47,743 nucleotides of DNA from a virus. Position 1 is the stretch's first letter. Every line of letters starts with the position of its first letter. The position numbers were made by a program, and so were the translations under genes. The DNA lies in IMG/VR virus record IMGVR_UViG_3300035168_000051, positions 1 through 47,743 of that record. One strand, written 5' to 3'. This document shows, piece after piece, positions 36,901 to 46,600 of this stretch. Below the pieces are notes generated by a model. It did no database searches. It saw only the letters and a program-made list of their open reading frames with translations, and was not told the DNA's origin.

Positions 36901-38057
36901 AGACGCAGGGAATCGGCGCTTGGGAGGGATTCAAGCGCCCAGGCGCATCCTTGCCGTCCGCCAATGACAATCGGGCGGCTCTTGCGTCTGGTGGCTTCGA
37001 TAAGAACGCTGATACGGCCAACTACGAGGCGCGCATCAAGCCACAAGAAGATTTCGCGAGAGAGATCATCCTCGGCAATGAGGCCCTGCGGGCGCGCGCC
37101 TCTGTCCTCGGAATGGATCAGCGGGCCATTGACGAGTCGACGAAATATCAAGAGCTGATGAACGAGGCGATCCGCCAGACCGGCGGCGTTCTCCCCGAGC
37201 AAAAGCAGTGGATCGAAACGAACGCGAAGGCTTGGGCGGACTATCAGGAGAACCTTCGGCAAGCCGACAAGGCGCAGCGTGAGTATGTCGAAAACCTAGA
37301 TATCGCGCGCTCCGGCCTCTCCGGATCGCTGTCAGGTTCATTGAAAGCGCTCGCGAACGGCGAGAGCGTCGGTCAGGCGCTCAACCAAGCTCTCACCGGC
37401 GTCCGCGACCGCATTTTCGATACGATGTCGAGCCGGTTTTCTGAAGCATTGCTTGGGCCGATGGGCTCGGCGAGCGGCGGGATTCTCGGCGGGCTGCTCG
37501 GCTTCGGCGGCGCCCAACAGAGCGTCGGCACGATGAGCGTCAACGCGGGCCTGGTCAATGTGAACGGCGGCGCCGGCGGCATTCCCGGCATCGGCGGCGC
37601 CGGCGGTGGCTTCCTCGGCGGGATCGTCGACAAGATCGGGTCGTTCTTCAGTTCTATCGGGCAGAACGCCGACGGCACGGAGAACTGGCGCGGCGGCTTG
37701 ACGTGGGTCGGCGAGCGCGGGCCTGAACTGCTTAACCTGCCGCGTGGCTCGCAGATCACGTCGAGCGAGCGCTCGATGGCGTTCGTGCGCGAACAGGCCA
37801 GCGCCGCGCGGGCGCATGCGGCGGCTATCGCCATGAACGACAACCGCGGCTCGGCGCCTACCGTGGTCTCCCCGCCTGTGACGGTCAATCTGATCGGCGC
37901 TCCGCAGGGAACGGAAGTCAAGGAATCGACCGACGCGAAGGGTGGGCGTCGCATCGACGTTGTGATCGCCGAGCGCGTCGCTGCCGGCATGGCGTCTCCG
38001 CAGGGCCGCGACGTATTCGCGTCGATGGGCGGTCGGCCGCGGCTGGCGAGGATGTAA
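33963..38057 (+). CDS. Tail tape measure protein with muramidase-like domain
   Basis: 1364 residues. N-terminal coiled coil, then five roughly 40-residue repeats (about 125-320), a TMP_2-type segment (SRQFQDIGVSLAGGQAPLTV, LTAGFGAAALAAYQFSQQQA, about 335-450), long helical arms, and a lysozyme/transglycosylase-like domain near 878-992 (GGEFYRSIMRAEGT, SSAKGAFQITNTTQRDAMRA, NRMADWIF). The Gly-rich C-terminus has GLTWVGERGPELLNLPRGSQ, the common tape-measure end motif. It sets tail length; the muramidase region would open peptidoglycan at DNA entry. Confidence 0.92.
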   Translation: MAEQVTSRIDIDVRGGDSAERAAAALDKLVASEGKAVAASDAVAASTDKQSKVRERNEAALERLARKYDQEYKLLRQIEQDQAAVNRALNAGLGGTKAYEVALAALTKKQQEFGVAVNDNNGKMDTFIGRLTSWSSETNSLTGRLDAWARSQKSAAEAAAEAAARIDPMIARISAWNAEVNSFAGKLDAWAKAQASAAAAAAEAAAKIDPLIAKLTEWDRATNSMTGRLDTWSRVQKSIAAAAAEAANSIDPLMARLGQWNAASNSMVGRLDLWSRVRQSNAAQEPQTDPLMARLTDWNRDATSMTGRLDLWSKTQKAATKDIEAHTKAVGLQRYELINLSRQFQDIGVSLAGGQAPLTVLIQQGSQVADIFGSSSAGAGAALKSFGQTVLRFALNPITLLTAGFGAAALAAYQFSQQQAALERSLNGVGRLSGASAAGLRQMAADASRAPGGPSYGQAISGAAEFASAGISAQNIPTLLADVTRFSHAFGVDMDAAQKEIAQIVGESGLGAFERRFGPVSFATKEMVRSLEASGRFAESAALKTRMFDEETRKAADSASNLQKAWESIVKWATTPVFGIGGAVNRALNGPSLQEQLAVARGEFFNLRAQRRGDHSSYPGETAAEQRVRELERRLQEERDRPAREARNLELNRLSNIAGPAIDAARPDLAQLRGLKESRDALQSLLGSDDGLAKLGDRAGEAREALATLNGQIEAWRSSVDQLRFTTDLSVREITARTFSEREAVAMERARTQAIQEGKSALYASVAAEAERAKMMAESAKKVDDLVRTSADNARLARASNPLERRLMEIEFQRRDFMRENIPNAAAPMAAHFDTAGAAATRLADALTSSADRIGRLVSLPEQKAATTSGMPFFARSGASLGGEFYRSIMRAEGTDKFGDPYNTSLGYMRSPKPLVEMTMAESLAWGDQVRRAQGLNSSAKGAFQITNTTQRDAMRALGLGANDMFSVENQNRMADWIFKTQGIGAWEGFKRPGASLPSANDNRAALASGGFDKNADTANYEARIKPQEDFAREIILGNEALRARASVLGMDQRAIDESTKYQELMNEAIRQTGGVLPEQKQWIETNAKAWADYQENLRQADKAQREYVENLDIARSGLSGSLSGSLKALANGESVGQALNQALTGVRDRIFDTMSSRFSEALLGPMGSASGGILGGLLGFGGAQQSVGTMSVNAGLVNVNGGAGGIPGIGGAGGGFLGGIVDKIGSFFSSIGQNADGTENWRGGLTWVGERGPELLNLPRGSQITSSERSMAFVREQASAARAHAAAIAMNDNRGSAPTVVSPPVTVNLIGAPQGTEVKESTDAKGGRRIDVVIAERVAAGMASPQGRDVFASMGGRPRLARM
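34335..34930 (+). repeat. Five in-frame repeats of about 120 bp within the tape measure gene
   Basis: Each unit encodes a pattern like DPLIAKLTEWDRATNSMTGR then LDTWSRVQKS and, in the first three or four, an Ala-rich helix (AAAAAEAA). Units are diverged at DNA level, so the repeats are old. Each could add a fixed length of helix to the tape. Confidence 0.75.
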
Positions 38058-38085
38058 GGCCCAAATACCCAGAATTCATGAGATT

Positions 38086-38159
38086 CCCCTCTGACAGGGG
38101 GGATTGAGCGCGACACCGAGCTTCAGCAGCCCGGCGTCGCTTTGCGACCTCGTGCGCTC
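38086..38159 (+). ncRNA. C4-like antisense RNA upstream of the antirepressor
   Basis: Hairpin CCCCT-CTGAC-AGGGG (38086-38100) and a larger fold closed by GAGCGC/GCGCTC (38106-38111/38154-38159) holding GTCGC-TTT-GCGAC. Two segments are antisense to the antirepressor translation start region: CTGACAGG (38091-38098) with CCTGTCAG (38164-38171), and CTTCAGCAGC (38121-38130) with GCTGCTGGAG (38178-38187), which contains the GGAG ribosome site. This two-site arrangement is that of the C4 RNA of phages P1/P7. Confidence 0.75.
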
Positions 38160-38194
38160 CGAGCCTGTCAGGCCGGCGCTGCTGGAGACCAGAC

Positions 38195-39007
38195 ATGGCG
38201 AACGAACTTAGGACAATCGATTTCCACGGCGACAAGATCGAGACTTTCGAGGCGGGCGGCGACCGTTGGGTCGCCATGCGGCGCATCTGCGAAAATCTCG
38301 GAATGGCGTGGCAGCGGCAGGCAGCAAAGCTCGAAGCGCAAAAGGAAAAGTTCAGTTGTAACCATATGGGGATGACTGGCGCGGACGGGAAAACCTATGA
38401 AATGGTCGCCATCCCGACCCGCAAGCTCGCCCTGTGGCTCGCTTGCATTAATCCAAACAAGGTCGCCGCGCACGTCCGGCCGAAGCTGGAACGCTATCAG
38501 GAAGAGTGCGCCGTTGCGCTGAACGACTATTGGACGAACGGCGCCGCCTTCAACGATCGCGCCTTCCCGCCGGACATCCGAGAAATGCTCGAGCGGATGT
38601 TCGGAATCGAGAAGATGCTCTCGCACAAGGTGACCGAACAAGGCCGGGTTATCGAATCCCAGGCGCGCGAGATTTCTGAATTGCGCGGCAAGATCGAGGT
38701 CAACCCCAACCTTTCGATGCCGGAATTTCAGCCGGCTATCGAATATCTGATCGAGTTCGGGGCCGAGCAGCACGGGCGCCACGCCCTCGCCGTCGCATTC
38801 GGGAATCGAGTGGTGAAGCGCGCGGAACAACTCGGCGTGACGGATGTGTGGAGGCGCGTTGGAGGGAAGCGAAAGTTTCGCCAGAAGTTTGCGCGCGCGT
38901 GCATGCAGGAATTTGGTCGTTTGATGATCCAAGAGCACAATATTCGGGCGCGCGCCGCTGCGCTCGGTCAGGGCGTTCTTCACCTCGTGAAGCCCGGCGC
39001 GAAGTAA
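38195..39007 (+). CDS. ant: Phage antirepressor (P22 Ant-type N-terminal domain)
   Basis: 270 residues. TIDFHGDKIETFEAGGDRWV, AMRRICENLGMAWQRQAAKL, KTYEMVAIPTRKLALWLACI, VRPKLERYQEECAVALNDYW mark the P22_AR_N antirepressor domain; the C-terminus is a helical/KilA-like DNA-binding or oligomerisation part. It should bind and inactivate a repressor to drive lytic growth. It is a lone regulatory gene inside the tail module, with its own leader carrying the C4-like RNA. SD GGAG is 7 bases before ATG. Confidence 0.88.
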   Translation: MANELRTIDFHGDKIETFEAGGDRWVAMRRICENLGMAWQRQAAKLEAQKEKFSCNHMGMTGADGKTYEMVAIPTRKLALWLACINPNKVAAHVRPKLERYQEECAVALNDYWTNGAAFNDRAFPPDIREMLERMFGIEKMLSHKVTEQGRVIESQAREISELRGKIEVNPNLSMPEFQPAIEYLIEFGAEQHGRHALAVAFGNRVVKRAEQLGVTDVWRRVGGKRKFRQKFARACMQEFGRLMIQEHNIRARAAALGQGVLHLVKPGAK

Positions 39008-39016
39008 GCTCGGATC

Positions 39017-39445
39017 GTGACCATCCCCGTCTGGCCGTCATCGCTCCCGCAGCGCGTCCTGCGGAGCGGCTACAGCGAGCAATCGCAGGACGGGCGCCTA
39101 TTCACGCAAACGAGCGCCGGGCCGCCAAAGACGCGGCGTCGATACTCGCGCGTGCTGCAAACCGTGCCAGCCGCGATCATAATTGATTACGACGGGAAAG
39201 CGCGATTGGAGCGATTTGTGCGAGAGGAAATCGTGCAAGGCTCCCTCCCTTTCATTTTCCCGGATCAGAGCCATGACGGGGTCCCGTTCGGAGACGAGCT
39301 TGGAGCCGATCTTCTCGACGAAACCGGAGCTATCCTGATCGACTCCGCGAAGTGGCTCGTCATGTTCGCGCAGAATGAATTGCCGCGATACGAGCCATTC
39401 GGGCTGTCGTGGAAAGCGTCGTTCACATTGAGCATCATGCCCTAA
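39017..39445 (+). CDS. Tail-tip protein, distal-tail-type
   Basis: 142 residues, GTG start. IPVWPSSLPQRVLRSGYSEQ, DGRLFTQTSAGPPKTRRRYS, FVREEIVQGSLPFIFPDQSH, YEPFGLSWKASFTLSIM. Proteins of this pattern sit between tape measure and DUF1833 genes in many alphaproteobacterial phages; a distal tail or minor tail role is likely. Confidence 0.7.
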   Translation: MTIPVWPSSLPQRVLRSGYSEQSQDGRLFTQTSAGPPKTRRRYSRVLQTVPAAIIIDYDGKARLERFVREEIVQGSLPFIFPDQSHDGVPFGDELGADLLDETGAILIDSAKWLVMFAQNELPRYEPFGLSWKASFTLSIMP

Positions 39446-39957
39446 TGCCGCGCGTTCCTCTCGCATTCCGCCGGTCGGCCGCGGAGCCGCACTCGTCCGA
39501 AGACATGGTGATGCTGGTCGAGATCACTCACGCCGATCTCGACGCCCCCATCTATCTCTCGACCGATCCGACCGAGCGATTGAGCGTTGATCCGCTAGCA
39601 TTCGGGACGGTGTCGAATGGCAAGACATACCAGTATGTCGAAATGGACGCGATATTGCCGGATGACAGGCAGGGGGAGCCCCCGAAAGTCACGCTGGAAT
39701 TAGAAAACCTCGACTCGTCATATGTTGAGTTGGCGAGGTCGTTCACGTCTCCGGCGCGTGCAAAGCTGCTCGTCTGCTTCGCGTCCGCCCCCGACTCGAT
39801 CATGAAACAGTTCACGCGCCTATGGGTGACGAAATGCGCCTACACGGAATCGACGATCTCGTTCGATCTGGCGCGCTTCAGGACTGAGAATTTGCCGTCA
39901 GGCCGCAGGATGACGAAGGACCGCGCGCCTGGGCTGCATGGGGTCGCCAGCTCGTGA
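39445..39957 (+). CDS. DUF1833-family tail protein
   Basis: 170 residues, ATG overlapping the preceding stop. MLVEITHADLDAPIYLSTDP, GKTYQYVEMDAILPDDRQGE, PPKVTLELENLDSSYVELAR, FTRLWVTKCAYTESTISFDL are DUF1833 features; the family lies between tape measure and NlpC/P60 genes and resembles lambda gpL in role. Confidence 0.82.
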   Translation: MPRVPLAFRRSAAEPHSSEDMVMLVEITHADLDAPIYLSTDPTERLSVDPLAFGTVSNGKTYQYVEMDAILPDDRQGEPPKVTLELENLDSSYVELARSFTSPARAKLLVCFASAPDSIMKQFTRLWVTKCAYTESTISFDLARFRTENLPSGRRMTKDRAPGLHGVASS

Positions 39958-40367
39958 GTCATTGGTCGGCTCGCTACATCGGCCTGCCGTGGGTTCCGGG
40001 CGGGCGCTCATTCGATGGCGCGGACTGCTACGGATTGGCGACCCTCGTCTACCGCGAAGAACTCGGGATCGAGCTGCGCTCCTATGACCAGTTTTACGTC
40101 ACCGCGGAAGAGCGCGAGGAGATCGCCGAACTCATCGCCGGCGGGACAGCGCGTGGCCCGTGGCGCGATATTGCGATCGAGGATGCGCGCGAATTCGATG
40201 GCGTCGTCTTCCGTCTCGCCGGATTCGCGAGCCACATCGGGATCGTCGTGTCACGCGGCCTGATGCTTCACGTCTCTGCGGGCCGCCCGGCGCGCATGGA
40301 GCGATTTTTGACCGGACACTGGCGCCCAGCCATCGCATCCGTTTTGCGCCATGAGAGCCGCCTTTGA
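39954..40367 (+). CDS. NlpC/P60 tail peptidase
   Basis: 137 residues, GTGA start overlap. Catalytic Cys in RSFDGADCYGLATLVYRE, His in GFASHIGIVVSRG and a second His in LMLHVSAGRPARME. Equivalent to lambda gpK: likely cleaves cell-wall peptide cross-links during infection or assists tail tip assembly. TTGA overlap with the tip gene. Confidence 0.88.
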   Translation: MSHWSARYIGLPWVPGGRSFDGADCYGLATLVYREELGIELRSYDQFYVTAEEREEIAELIAGGTARGPWRDIAIEDAREFDGVVFRLAGFASHIGIVVSRGLMLHVSAGRPARMERFLTGHWRPAIASVLRHESRL

Positions 40368-43096
40368 CCGGCTCCCGCGTTATTGCCGTCCCGACCTTCG
40401 ACTCCGCGCGCCGGATCGATCTGGAAGCTCCGGCGGGGTCGACCGTCGCCGAGATCGTGAGGCTTGCCCTGCCGGGTGCGACCCCGGCGCTGTTCGATCA
40501 GGTCCGCGTCACCATCGGCGACGTTCCGGTTCCGAGAGAATTCTGGACCGCGGCGCGGCCGAAGCCAGGCTCCGTCGTGCTGGTGCGCGTGTTACCTGGC
40601 AATGGCGGAATTCTGCGCACGGCGCTTTCGATCGCGGTGTCTGTCGCCGCTATCGCGCTCGGGCAGCTGTGGCTCGGGCCTCTCCTGGCAGGGTCGGCTT
40701 TTGGAACTGCGGTTGGTCTCACAAATGCGACAGCAAGCGCCCTTGTCTCCGGCGTTGCCATGCTCGCGGGCCAAGCGCTGCTCAACGCGGTGGTTCCGCT
40801 TCGACCAGATCGTTCGAAAACTGGGCTTCCGGATTCCCCGACCTATTCCGTCCAAGGCTTTCGAAACGTCGCGAATCCGGACGGGATCATCCCATGCCCT
40901 CTTGGGGTCATCCGCTTCGCCCCACCCTATTGGGCCACCCCATTTACGGAAATCGTCGGCGGCGAGGTGTTCGTCACCGCGCTGTTCGTTCTCGGATACG
41001 GTCCGCTCGAAATTCGCAATCTGCGCTTCGGCGACACGCCGATCGAGAAGTTCAAAGAGGTCCAAACCGAAATCAGGCATGGCTATGGCGACGACGCCCC
41101 GATTACGCTCTATTCGAAGCAGGTCCTCGAACAGCGCCTGAGCGTCGATCTGAACAAGGCATACTCCGATCAATTCGGAGCGCATACCCGCTTCACCGCA
41201 GGCGATGTGACGGAAACATCGATCGATCTGTTTTTCCCCGGCGGCATGTTCTGGATGCATACGGAGGTCTCGAAAGAATCGAGCAAAACATACCCGCGAC
41301 CGTTCGGCGTCGCTTTCAGGATCAGTCAGCGCAAAGATGGGATCGGCGCTTGGTCGGAAGTCACGACGTGGACGGTAGCCGAATACAAGCAGAAGGAATT
41401 TTATGCGACCTACAAATGGACGCATCCAGAGCGCGGGCGATGGGAGATCAAGGTCGAGAGGCTGACGCCTGACTTCGACGACCTCGCGACGTGGAATCAG
41501 TACGATCAAATTTCATCGCGCGCGATCTGGCAGGTTCTCCGCTCATTCCGCCCAGAATATCCAGTCAATTGTGAGGTTCCTCTCGCCCTCGTCGCGATAC
41601 GCGCGAAGGGCTCCAAGCAGCTCAACGGCGTGATCGACGACTTCAATTGCGAGGTCGGTCGCATTTGTCTCGATTGGGATGCAGGTGGGCAAGAATGGGT
41701 CGAGCGTGAAACGCGCAATCCGGCATCGCTATTGCGTTACGCGATGCAGGGTCCGATGAACGTATACCCGTTTGAAGATGACGAGATCGACCTAGCGTGG
41801 CTACAAGACGAGTTCCATCCGTTCTGCGAAGATAACGGACTCCACTACGATCGCGTGCATGATTTCGAGTCGACGCTCTATGACGATATGGCGGACATCT
41901 GCGCGGCCGGTCGCGGGTATCCGCGTGACGACGGAGAGAAATGGACTGTCGTCATCGATCGGCGTCAGACCGTCACATACGATCATCTGACGCCGCGAAA
42001 TTCGTATGACCTCTCTGGGGAAAGGACGTATATCGTCTTCCCAGAAGCATTCCGTGTGAAGTTCCAGGATTCGGCAAACAGCTACAAGCAGGCGGAGCGC
42101 GTCATTCCATGGCCCGGATTCGTCGGCGTTCCGTCGAGAACAGAGAGCATCGATCTCCCTGGCGTATGCGACCCTGACAATGTGTGGCTCGAAGCGCGCA
42201 AGAAGCAATATGAGCTTATCTATCGGCGCGACTCGTGGAACTTGATGCAGGATGCAGAGGGCCAGTTCCCGGCTCGCGGCGATCTATGCGAGCTGAACCA
42301 CTGGGCGCTCAACAACACTCAGCGATCGGCATTCGTCAAAGCCGTTCGCGGGGCCGCCGTTGTTCTCGACGATGTTATCACGATGGAATCCGGCAAGAGC
42401 TACGCGGTCAGAATCCGTAAGCTGGCGTCGAATGATCTGTCTGAAGATACGAGCGCGCTGCGGACAGTGCAGACCATCGCCGGCGAACATGACGCTGTAT
42501 TTCTCACGGGCTCGGGACAGGCGCCAGAAGTCGGCGATCTCGTCATGTTCGGCGAGGCCGCCAAGGTCTCTGAGCAGGTGCTTGTCAAGGAACTCGAGGC
42601 AACGGAAAATCTCGGGGTCAGGCATACGCTCGTCCCATACGCGCCGGAGATTTTCGACGCGCTGGACGCGGAATCGCCGCCGGCGTGGAACGGCCGCGTA
42701 GGCGAGGAAGTCTCGACATCCTACACCGCTCCTTCGGCGCCGACGATCACCTCTGTCGCATCCGGAACGCGCGTCGCCGCGCCGCCGCCGATCCTCGTCG
42801 CGGTTCTGTTGTCGCCCGGCTCGGGTGGCGGTCCGCTCACCAGTTTCGAGATCGATCATCGCCTCAGCGGCGCTGTTTCGTGGACAACCGTCGCAGTCCC
42901 CGCATCTCCTGGCAGCGCCACGATATCCGGATACGAAGAACTCGACGAGATCGAGATCAGAGCGCGCGCCGTTGGGCCGGGCGGCAACAGCACATATTCG
43001 GCAACGACGACGCATATCGTTGGCTTCGAAGACGAGCCGCCGCGGCTGGCCTTCGTCGATGCTCGAAACAGCCAACTTCTCGCATTGATGGGGTGA
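40364..43096 (+). CDS. Tail tip attachment protein (gpJ-like central fibre)
   Basis: 910 residues, TTG start. N-terminal gpI/J region with VRVLPGNGGILRTALSIAVS and a hydrophobic stretch VSVAAIALGQLWLGPLLAG, as in gpI-like tail assembly domains fused to J. Middle: YSVQGFRNVANPDGIIPCPL, VEVFVTALFVLGYGPLE-type segment, DFNCEVGRICLDW, NPASLLRYAMQGPMNVYPFE. C-terminal fibronectin III-like domain (TAPSAPTITSVASG ... ISGYEELDEIEIRARAVG). It contacts the host receptor. Confidence 0.88.
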   Translation: MTGSRVIAVPTFDSARRIDLEAPAGSTVAEIVRLALPGATPALFDQVRVTIGDVPVPREFWTAARPKPGSVVLVRVLPGNGGILRTALSIAVSVAAIALGQLWLGPLLAGSAFGTAVGLTNATASALVSGVAMLAGQALLNAVVPLRPDRSKTGLPDSPTYSVQGFRNVANPDGIIPCPLGVIRFAPPYWATPFTEIVGGEVFVTALFVLGYGPLEIRNLRFGDTPIEKFKEVQTEIRHGYGDDAPITLYSKQVLEQRLSVDLNKAYSDQFGAHTRFTAGDVTETSIDLFFPGGMFWMHTEVSKESSKTYPRPFGVAFRISQRKDGIGAWSEVTTWTVAEYKQKEFYATYKWTHPERGRWEIKVERLTPDFDDLATWNQYDQISSRAIWQVLRSFRPEYPVNCEVPLALVAIRAKGSKQLNGVIDDFNCEVGRICLDWDAGGQEWVERETRNPASLLRYAMQGPMNVYPFEDDEIDLAWLQDEFHPFCEDNGLHYDRVHDFESTLYDDMADICAAGRGYPRDDGEKWTVVIDRRQTVTYDHLTPRNSYDLSGERTYIVFPEAFRVKFQDSANSYKQAERVIPWPGFVGVPSRTESIDLPGVCDPDNVWLEARKKQYELIYRRDSWNLMQDAEGQFPARGDLCELNHWALNNTQRSAFVKAVRGAAVVLDDVITMESGKSYAVRIRKLASNDLSEDTSALRTVQTIAGEHDAVFLTGSGQAPEVGDLVMFGEAAKVSEQVLVKELEATENLGVRHTLVPYAPEIFDALDAESPPAWNGRVGEEVSTSYTAPSAPTITSVASGTRVAAPPPILVAVLLSPGSGGGPLTSFEIDHRLSGAVSWTTVAVPASPGSATISGYEELDEIEIRARAVGPGGNSTYSATTTHIVGFEDEPPRLAFVDARNSQLLALMG

Positions 43097-43099
43097 CGC

Positions 43100-43570
43100 A
43101 TGGCAGGTGCTTGGACGACGATTCCGATCAAGGACGGCGGCGGAGCCGATCGGAACATGCGCGTCTATGACGAGGACGGCGCGGGAACAGCGCTAGATTG
43201 GGGCCGTCGCGAAGTCCGTGGCGACGATGGCGCGAACTGGTCTTATGCTGCGGCGAGCGGCGGAATCCTCAACACGACGACCGCGGTGACGATCAAAGCC
43301 GCGGCAGGCGCCGGAATTCGAAACTACCTGCAATCTCTGACCATCATGGCGGAGACGCTTGGCACGGCGACCGAGCTTGCAATTCGCGACGGCGCTGCTG
43401 GGACGGTTCTGTTCCGCACAAAAATTCCGACATCCGGGCTGCCGACGACGCGGATCAAATTCGATCCGCCGCTGAAGGGCACGGCCAACACGCTGCTCGA
43501 GGTCGTCACGCTAACGGCGAGCGGGACAGGAGCGGTTTACGTGAACGCATCCGGCTTCACCGCGGCGTAG
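43100..43570 (+). CDS. Small tail-tip/fibre-associated protein
   Basis: 156 residues, GGGGTG before ATG. AWTTIPIKDGGGADRNMRVY, SGGILNTTTAVTIKAAAGAG IRNYLQ, GTVLFRTKIPTSGLPT, GAVYVNASGFTAA. All-beta jelly-roll-like pattern common just after gpJ genes; probably a receptor-binding or fibre-adaptor protein. Confidence 0.7.
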   Translation: MAGAWTTIPIKDGGGADRNMRVYDEDGAGTALDWGRREVRGDDGANWSYAAASGGILNTTTAVTIKAAAGAGIRNYLQSLTIMAETLGTATELAIRDGAAGTVLFRTKIPTSGLPTTRIKFDPPLKGTANTLLEVVTLTASGTGAVYVNASGFTAA

Positions 43571-43620
43571 CTCTAAAGCACATCGCGAAATCATGAACGA
43601 CGCCACGCATCACTGCGGCG

Positions 43621-43640
43621 GCGCGCGACTTCACGCGCGC
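43621..43640 (+). other. Hairpin before the tail fibre gene
   Basis: GCGCGCG-ACTTCA-CGCGCGC, perfect 7-bp stem ending 4 bases before the AAGGA ribosome site of the fibre gene. May modulate ribosome access or protect the mRNA end. Confidence 0.5.
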
Positions 43641-43654
43641 ATCAAGGATCGATA

Positions 43655-46600
43655 ATGGCCACTCAGACGAGGCTTTCCGATAAGCCCACCGTGACATCGT
43701 TGGACAAGATCGTCGGCATTCGCAACGACGGGACAGGCGATGCTGTCGTTCTAGCCGATATCGAGTCGATCGCTGCGCAGGTTTCCGTCGGCGGCGGGCT
43801 CGCGAAAGCGACGTGGGCGGCGCTCAGCGCTATCACGGGATCGACCAACGGTCAGGCCGCGCGTGTCATCGGCGATTCCGGGACGCACACTGATCCTGTT
43901 GTTGGCGGCACGGTCGCCAATGAGGGACATTACGGCTGGTATACGTCTCCGGCGGGCTGGCGCTGGCTCGGCCCTCTCGATGTCGAGGCTTTGAGCGATG
44001 CTTTGGACGCGGAGACCGCCGCGCGCATAGCCGCAGACGCGCTGAAAGCCCCTCTCGCCTCGCCGCCGCTCACCGGGACGCCTACCGCGCCGACGGCGAC
44101 ATCTGGCACGAACACCACACAGATCGCGACCACCGCGTTCGTCGCCACAGCCGTCGCTGCGGAAGCATCTGCGCGCATAGCCGCAGACGCGCTGAAAGCC
44201 CCTCTCGCCTCGCCGCCGCTCACCGGGACCCCCACCGCTCCTACAGCCGCGGAAGGCACGAACACCACACAGATCGCGACCACCGCGTTCGTCGCCACAG
44301 TCGACTCGAAATATAGCCGGCTCGAAACGGCTCGAGGTCCTGGAATCTTCCTCCCTGGGCAATCACCAGCCTACTTCACGTCATCGACCGTCGGCTCGCC
44401 AGAGTCTACCACTGCATCGACTGCGGAAAACGTCGTCAACACAGCGGACGGGCGCGCGTATCGCATCACGGGAGCCGGACGCCTTAATGTGCGGGCTGTC
44501 GCGTGGCTGCGAGGGGATCGGAAATTCAAGTGCAGGGTAATTTATAAGCGATCGGCCGACGTGACAGACCCAAACAACGACGCGATCAGCATCGTTGTTT
44601 TCTGGCTATCCTACACATTCGCCCTTGTGTCCGAGCAGGCGATCATCACGGATTCGACAGCCACGGCAGCCGCTGGGAAGCAGGTTAAAGAATTCGACTT
44701 GCCAACCGCGCCTGCCGGGGCGGTGTACGCGAGGCTCGGCGTTCGAACATATGGCGGCGACGGCTCTACGGATGTCTATGAGGAGGCGATTGAAGATATA
44801 ACAAATCTGGATGATGTGATCCCGTCTCCAACGGTTTATCAGGGGGCGTGGGATGCTTCCGCCAACGACCCGCAAATCCAGTCTGGTGTCGGCACACAGG
44901 GTCATTTCTACAAGGTCTCTGTGGCCGGGACAACGGCTATCGATGGCGTTTCGACGTGGAATATCGACGACACCATCATCTTCAACGGCACGGCTTGGGA
45001 GCGCATCCCGACCGGCGTCGAAAACGCCAGCGTCATCACGGCCGACAACCCATCATCCAATCGCGCGACGAATCGCCCGTATCGGTGGACGCTGCACGAC
45101 GAAGATGGCGACGTTGTTCTGGGCGTATCTCCTGACGGCCGCATCGCGCTCACGGGCGTGGATGTTGCCCCGACGCCGCGGGCGCGCAATACTGCCTCCC
45201 CGTTTGTAGATGTTGTCAGCAGCGCAAGCGGCGCGCTGATAAGGGCGGATCGAAGGGACGGCTCTCTTGCGTTGAGCCTGCACAAGCAGGCCGGCGTATT
45301 CTTCGCTCCAAGCATCATGCGTGGAGCGCACCGGCATTTCAATGTGCGGCCGGACGGAGCCCGCGGAATCGTCGCCACCGCACAGGATGGTGACGGATAT
45401 GTAGACGACATCTACCAGCGTCGTGACATCATCACTGACACCGCTGTGGCGGTAGGGTCCAAGTCGCTTGAAATCTATGGATGCATTGGACAGTCAAACG
45501 CTGGTTCTGGATCAGGCCCGTCTGGCGGCCCGACATGGACAGATCATCGCTTCAGCCACCACGTGATGATGACGGAAGGCTCGCCGAGCGTCTACGGTAA
45601 CTTGGAGGTTTCGACGCTTGGGTTTCGCCCGCCATACGATTTCGCGGCCTATGCTCAGCCCACAGGATACGGCCAAGACCCGCTCGGAATGGCGCTCGAG
45701 GCGTTGGTGCAGATTGAGCGCGATGCTGGCGTTCGCAACCCGGCTCGCGTCGGGCAGGTATCGTGGGAAGGCGGCCAGCCGCTCGGCAATTTTTTCCCCG
45801 GCACGGCCAGCCATTGGAATCATGAAAACATGGTCCACAGGCTGGGCCAGATCAAATCGTTTGCCGACAAATACCCGTTCGACAGCGTCGCGTTGAAGGC
45901 TATCGTCCTAATCCAAGGTGAGGCCGGGCCATATCCATACGCGACGACGTTCGAGAGTTGGATCGATGATGTTCTACCTCTTTATAAAACTCCTGTCGCG
46001 CAAACGTCGACCCCAAAACTGCTGTTCATGCAGATCAATACCGGCACGAGCAGCGGGACGAATTCAGGGGTAGAGCTCGACCAGCTTGCAGTCGCGCGTT
46101 CACGATGGCCGGCAATCTCGCTCGTCGGCCCGATGTACCATTACCCATTCTGGTTGCCGACAGGTTCTAACGGAATCCATTTGTCCGACATCGGGCGAAT
46201 GATGATGGGCGAGACCATCGCCATCGCCATTGATCGCGTCGTGCGGCGCGGGCTTTCGTGGAACCCTCTTTGGCCTGCGGCGGGAGGCGTGACGCGCGTA
46301 AACAACGTCATCACGATTCCAATGATCGGGACATCAGAAGCGAGCCCGCTGAAGTTCGATGACGACTGGGTGCAGGGTGTCACGAATCGCGGGTTCGTGT
46401 TCTCGCAAACGGGTGGCAACAGCCCCGTTATCCAGAGCGTCGCGATCAGCGGGTCAAACGTCGTTGTGACCCTGGACGTTACCCCGACTGGCTCGTCAAA
46501 AAAGATCAGCTACGCGCTAGCAAACGACACAGGGACCGACGGCTGGGCGACCGGCCGCGGGCAGCTTTATGTGTCCGATCAGCGCACATCCGTCTTTTAC

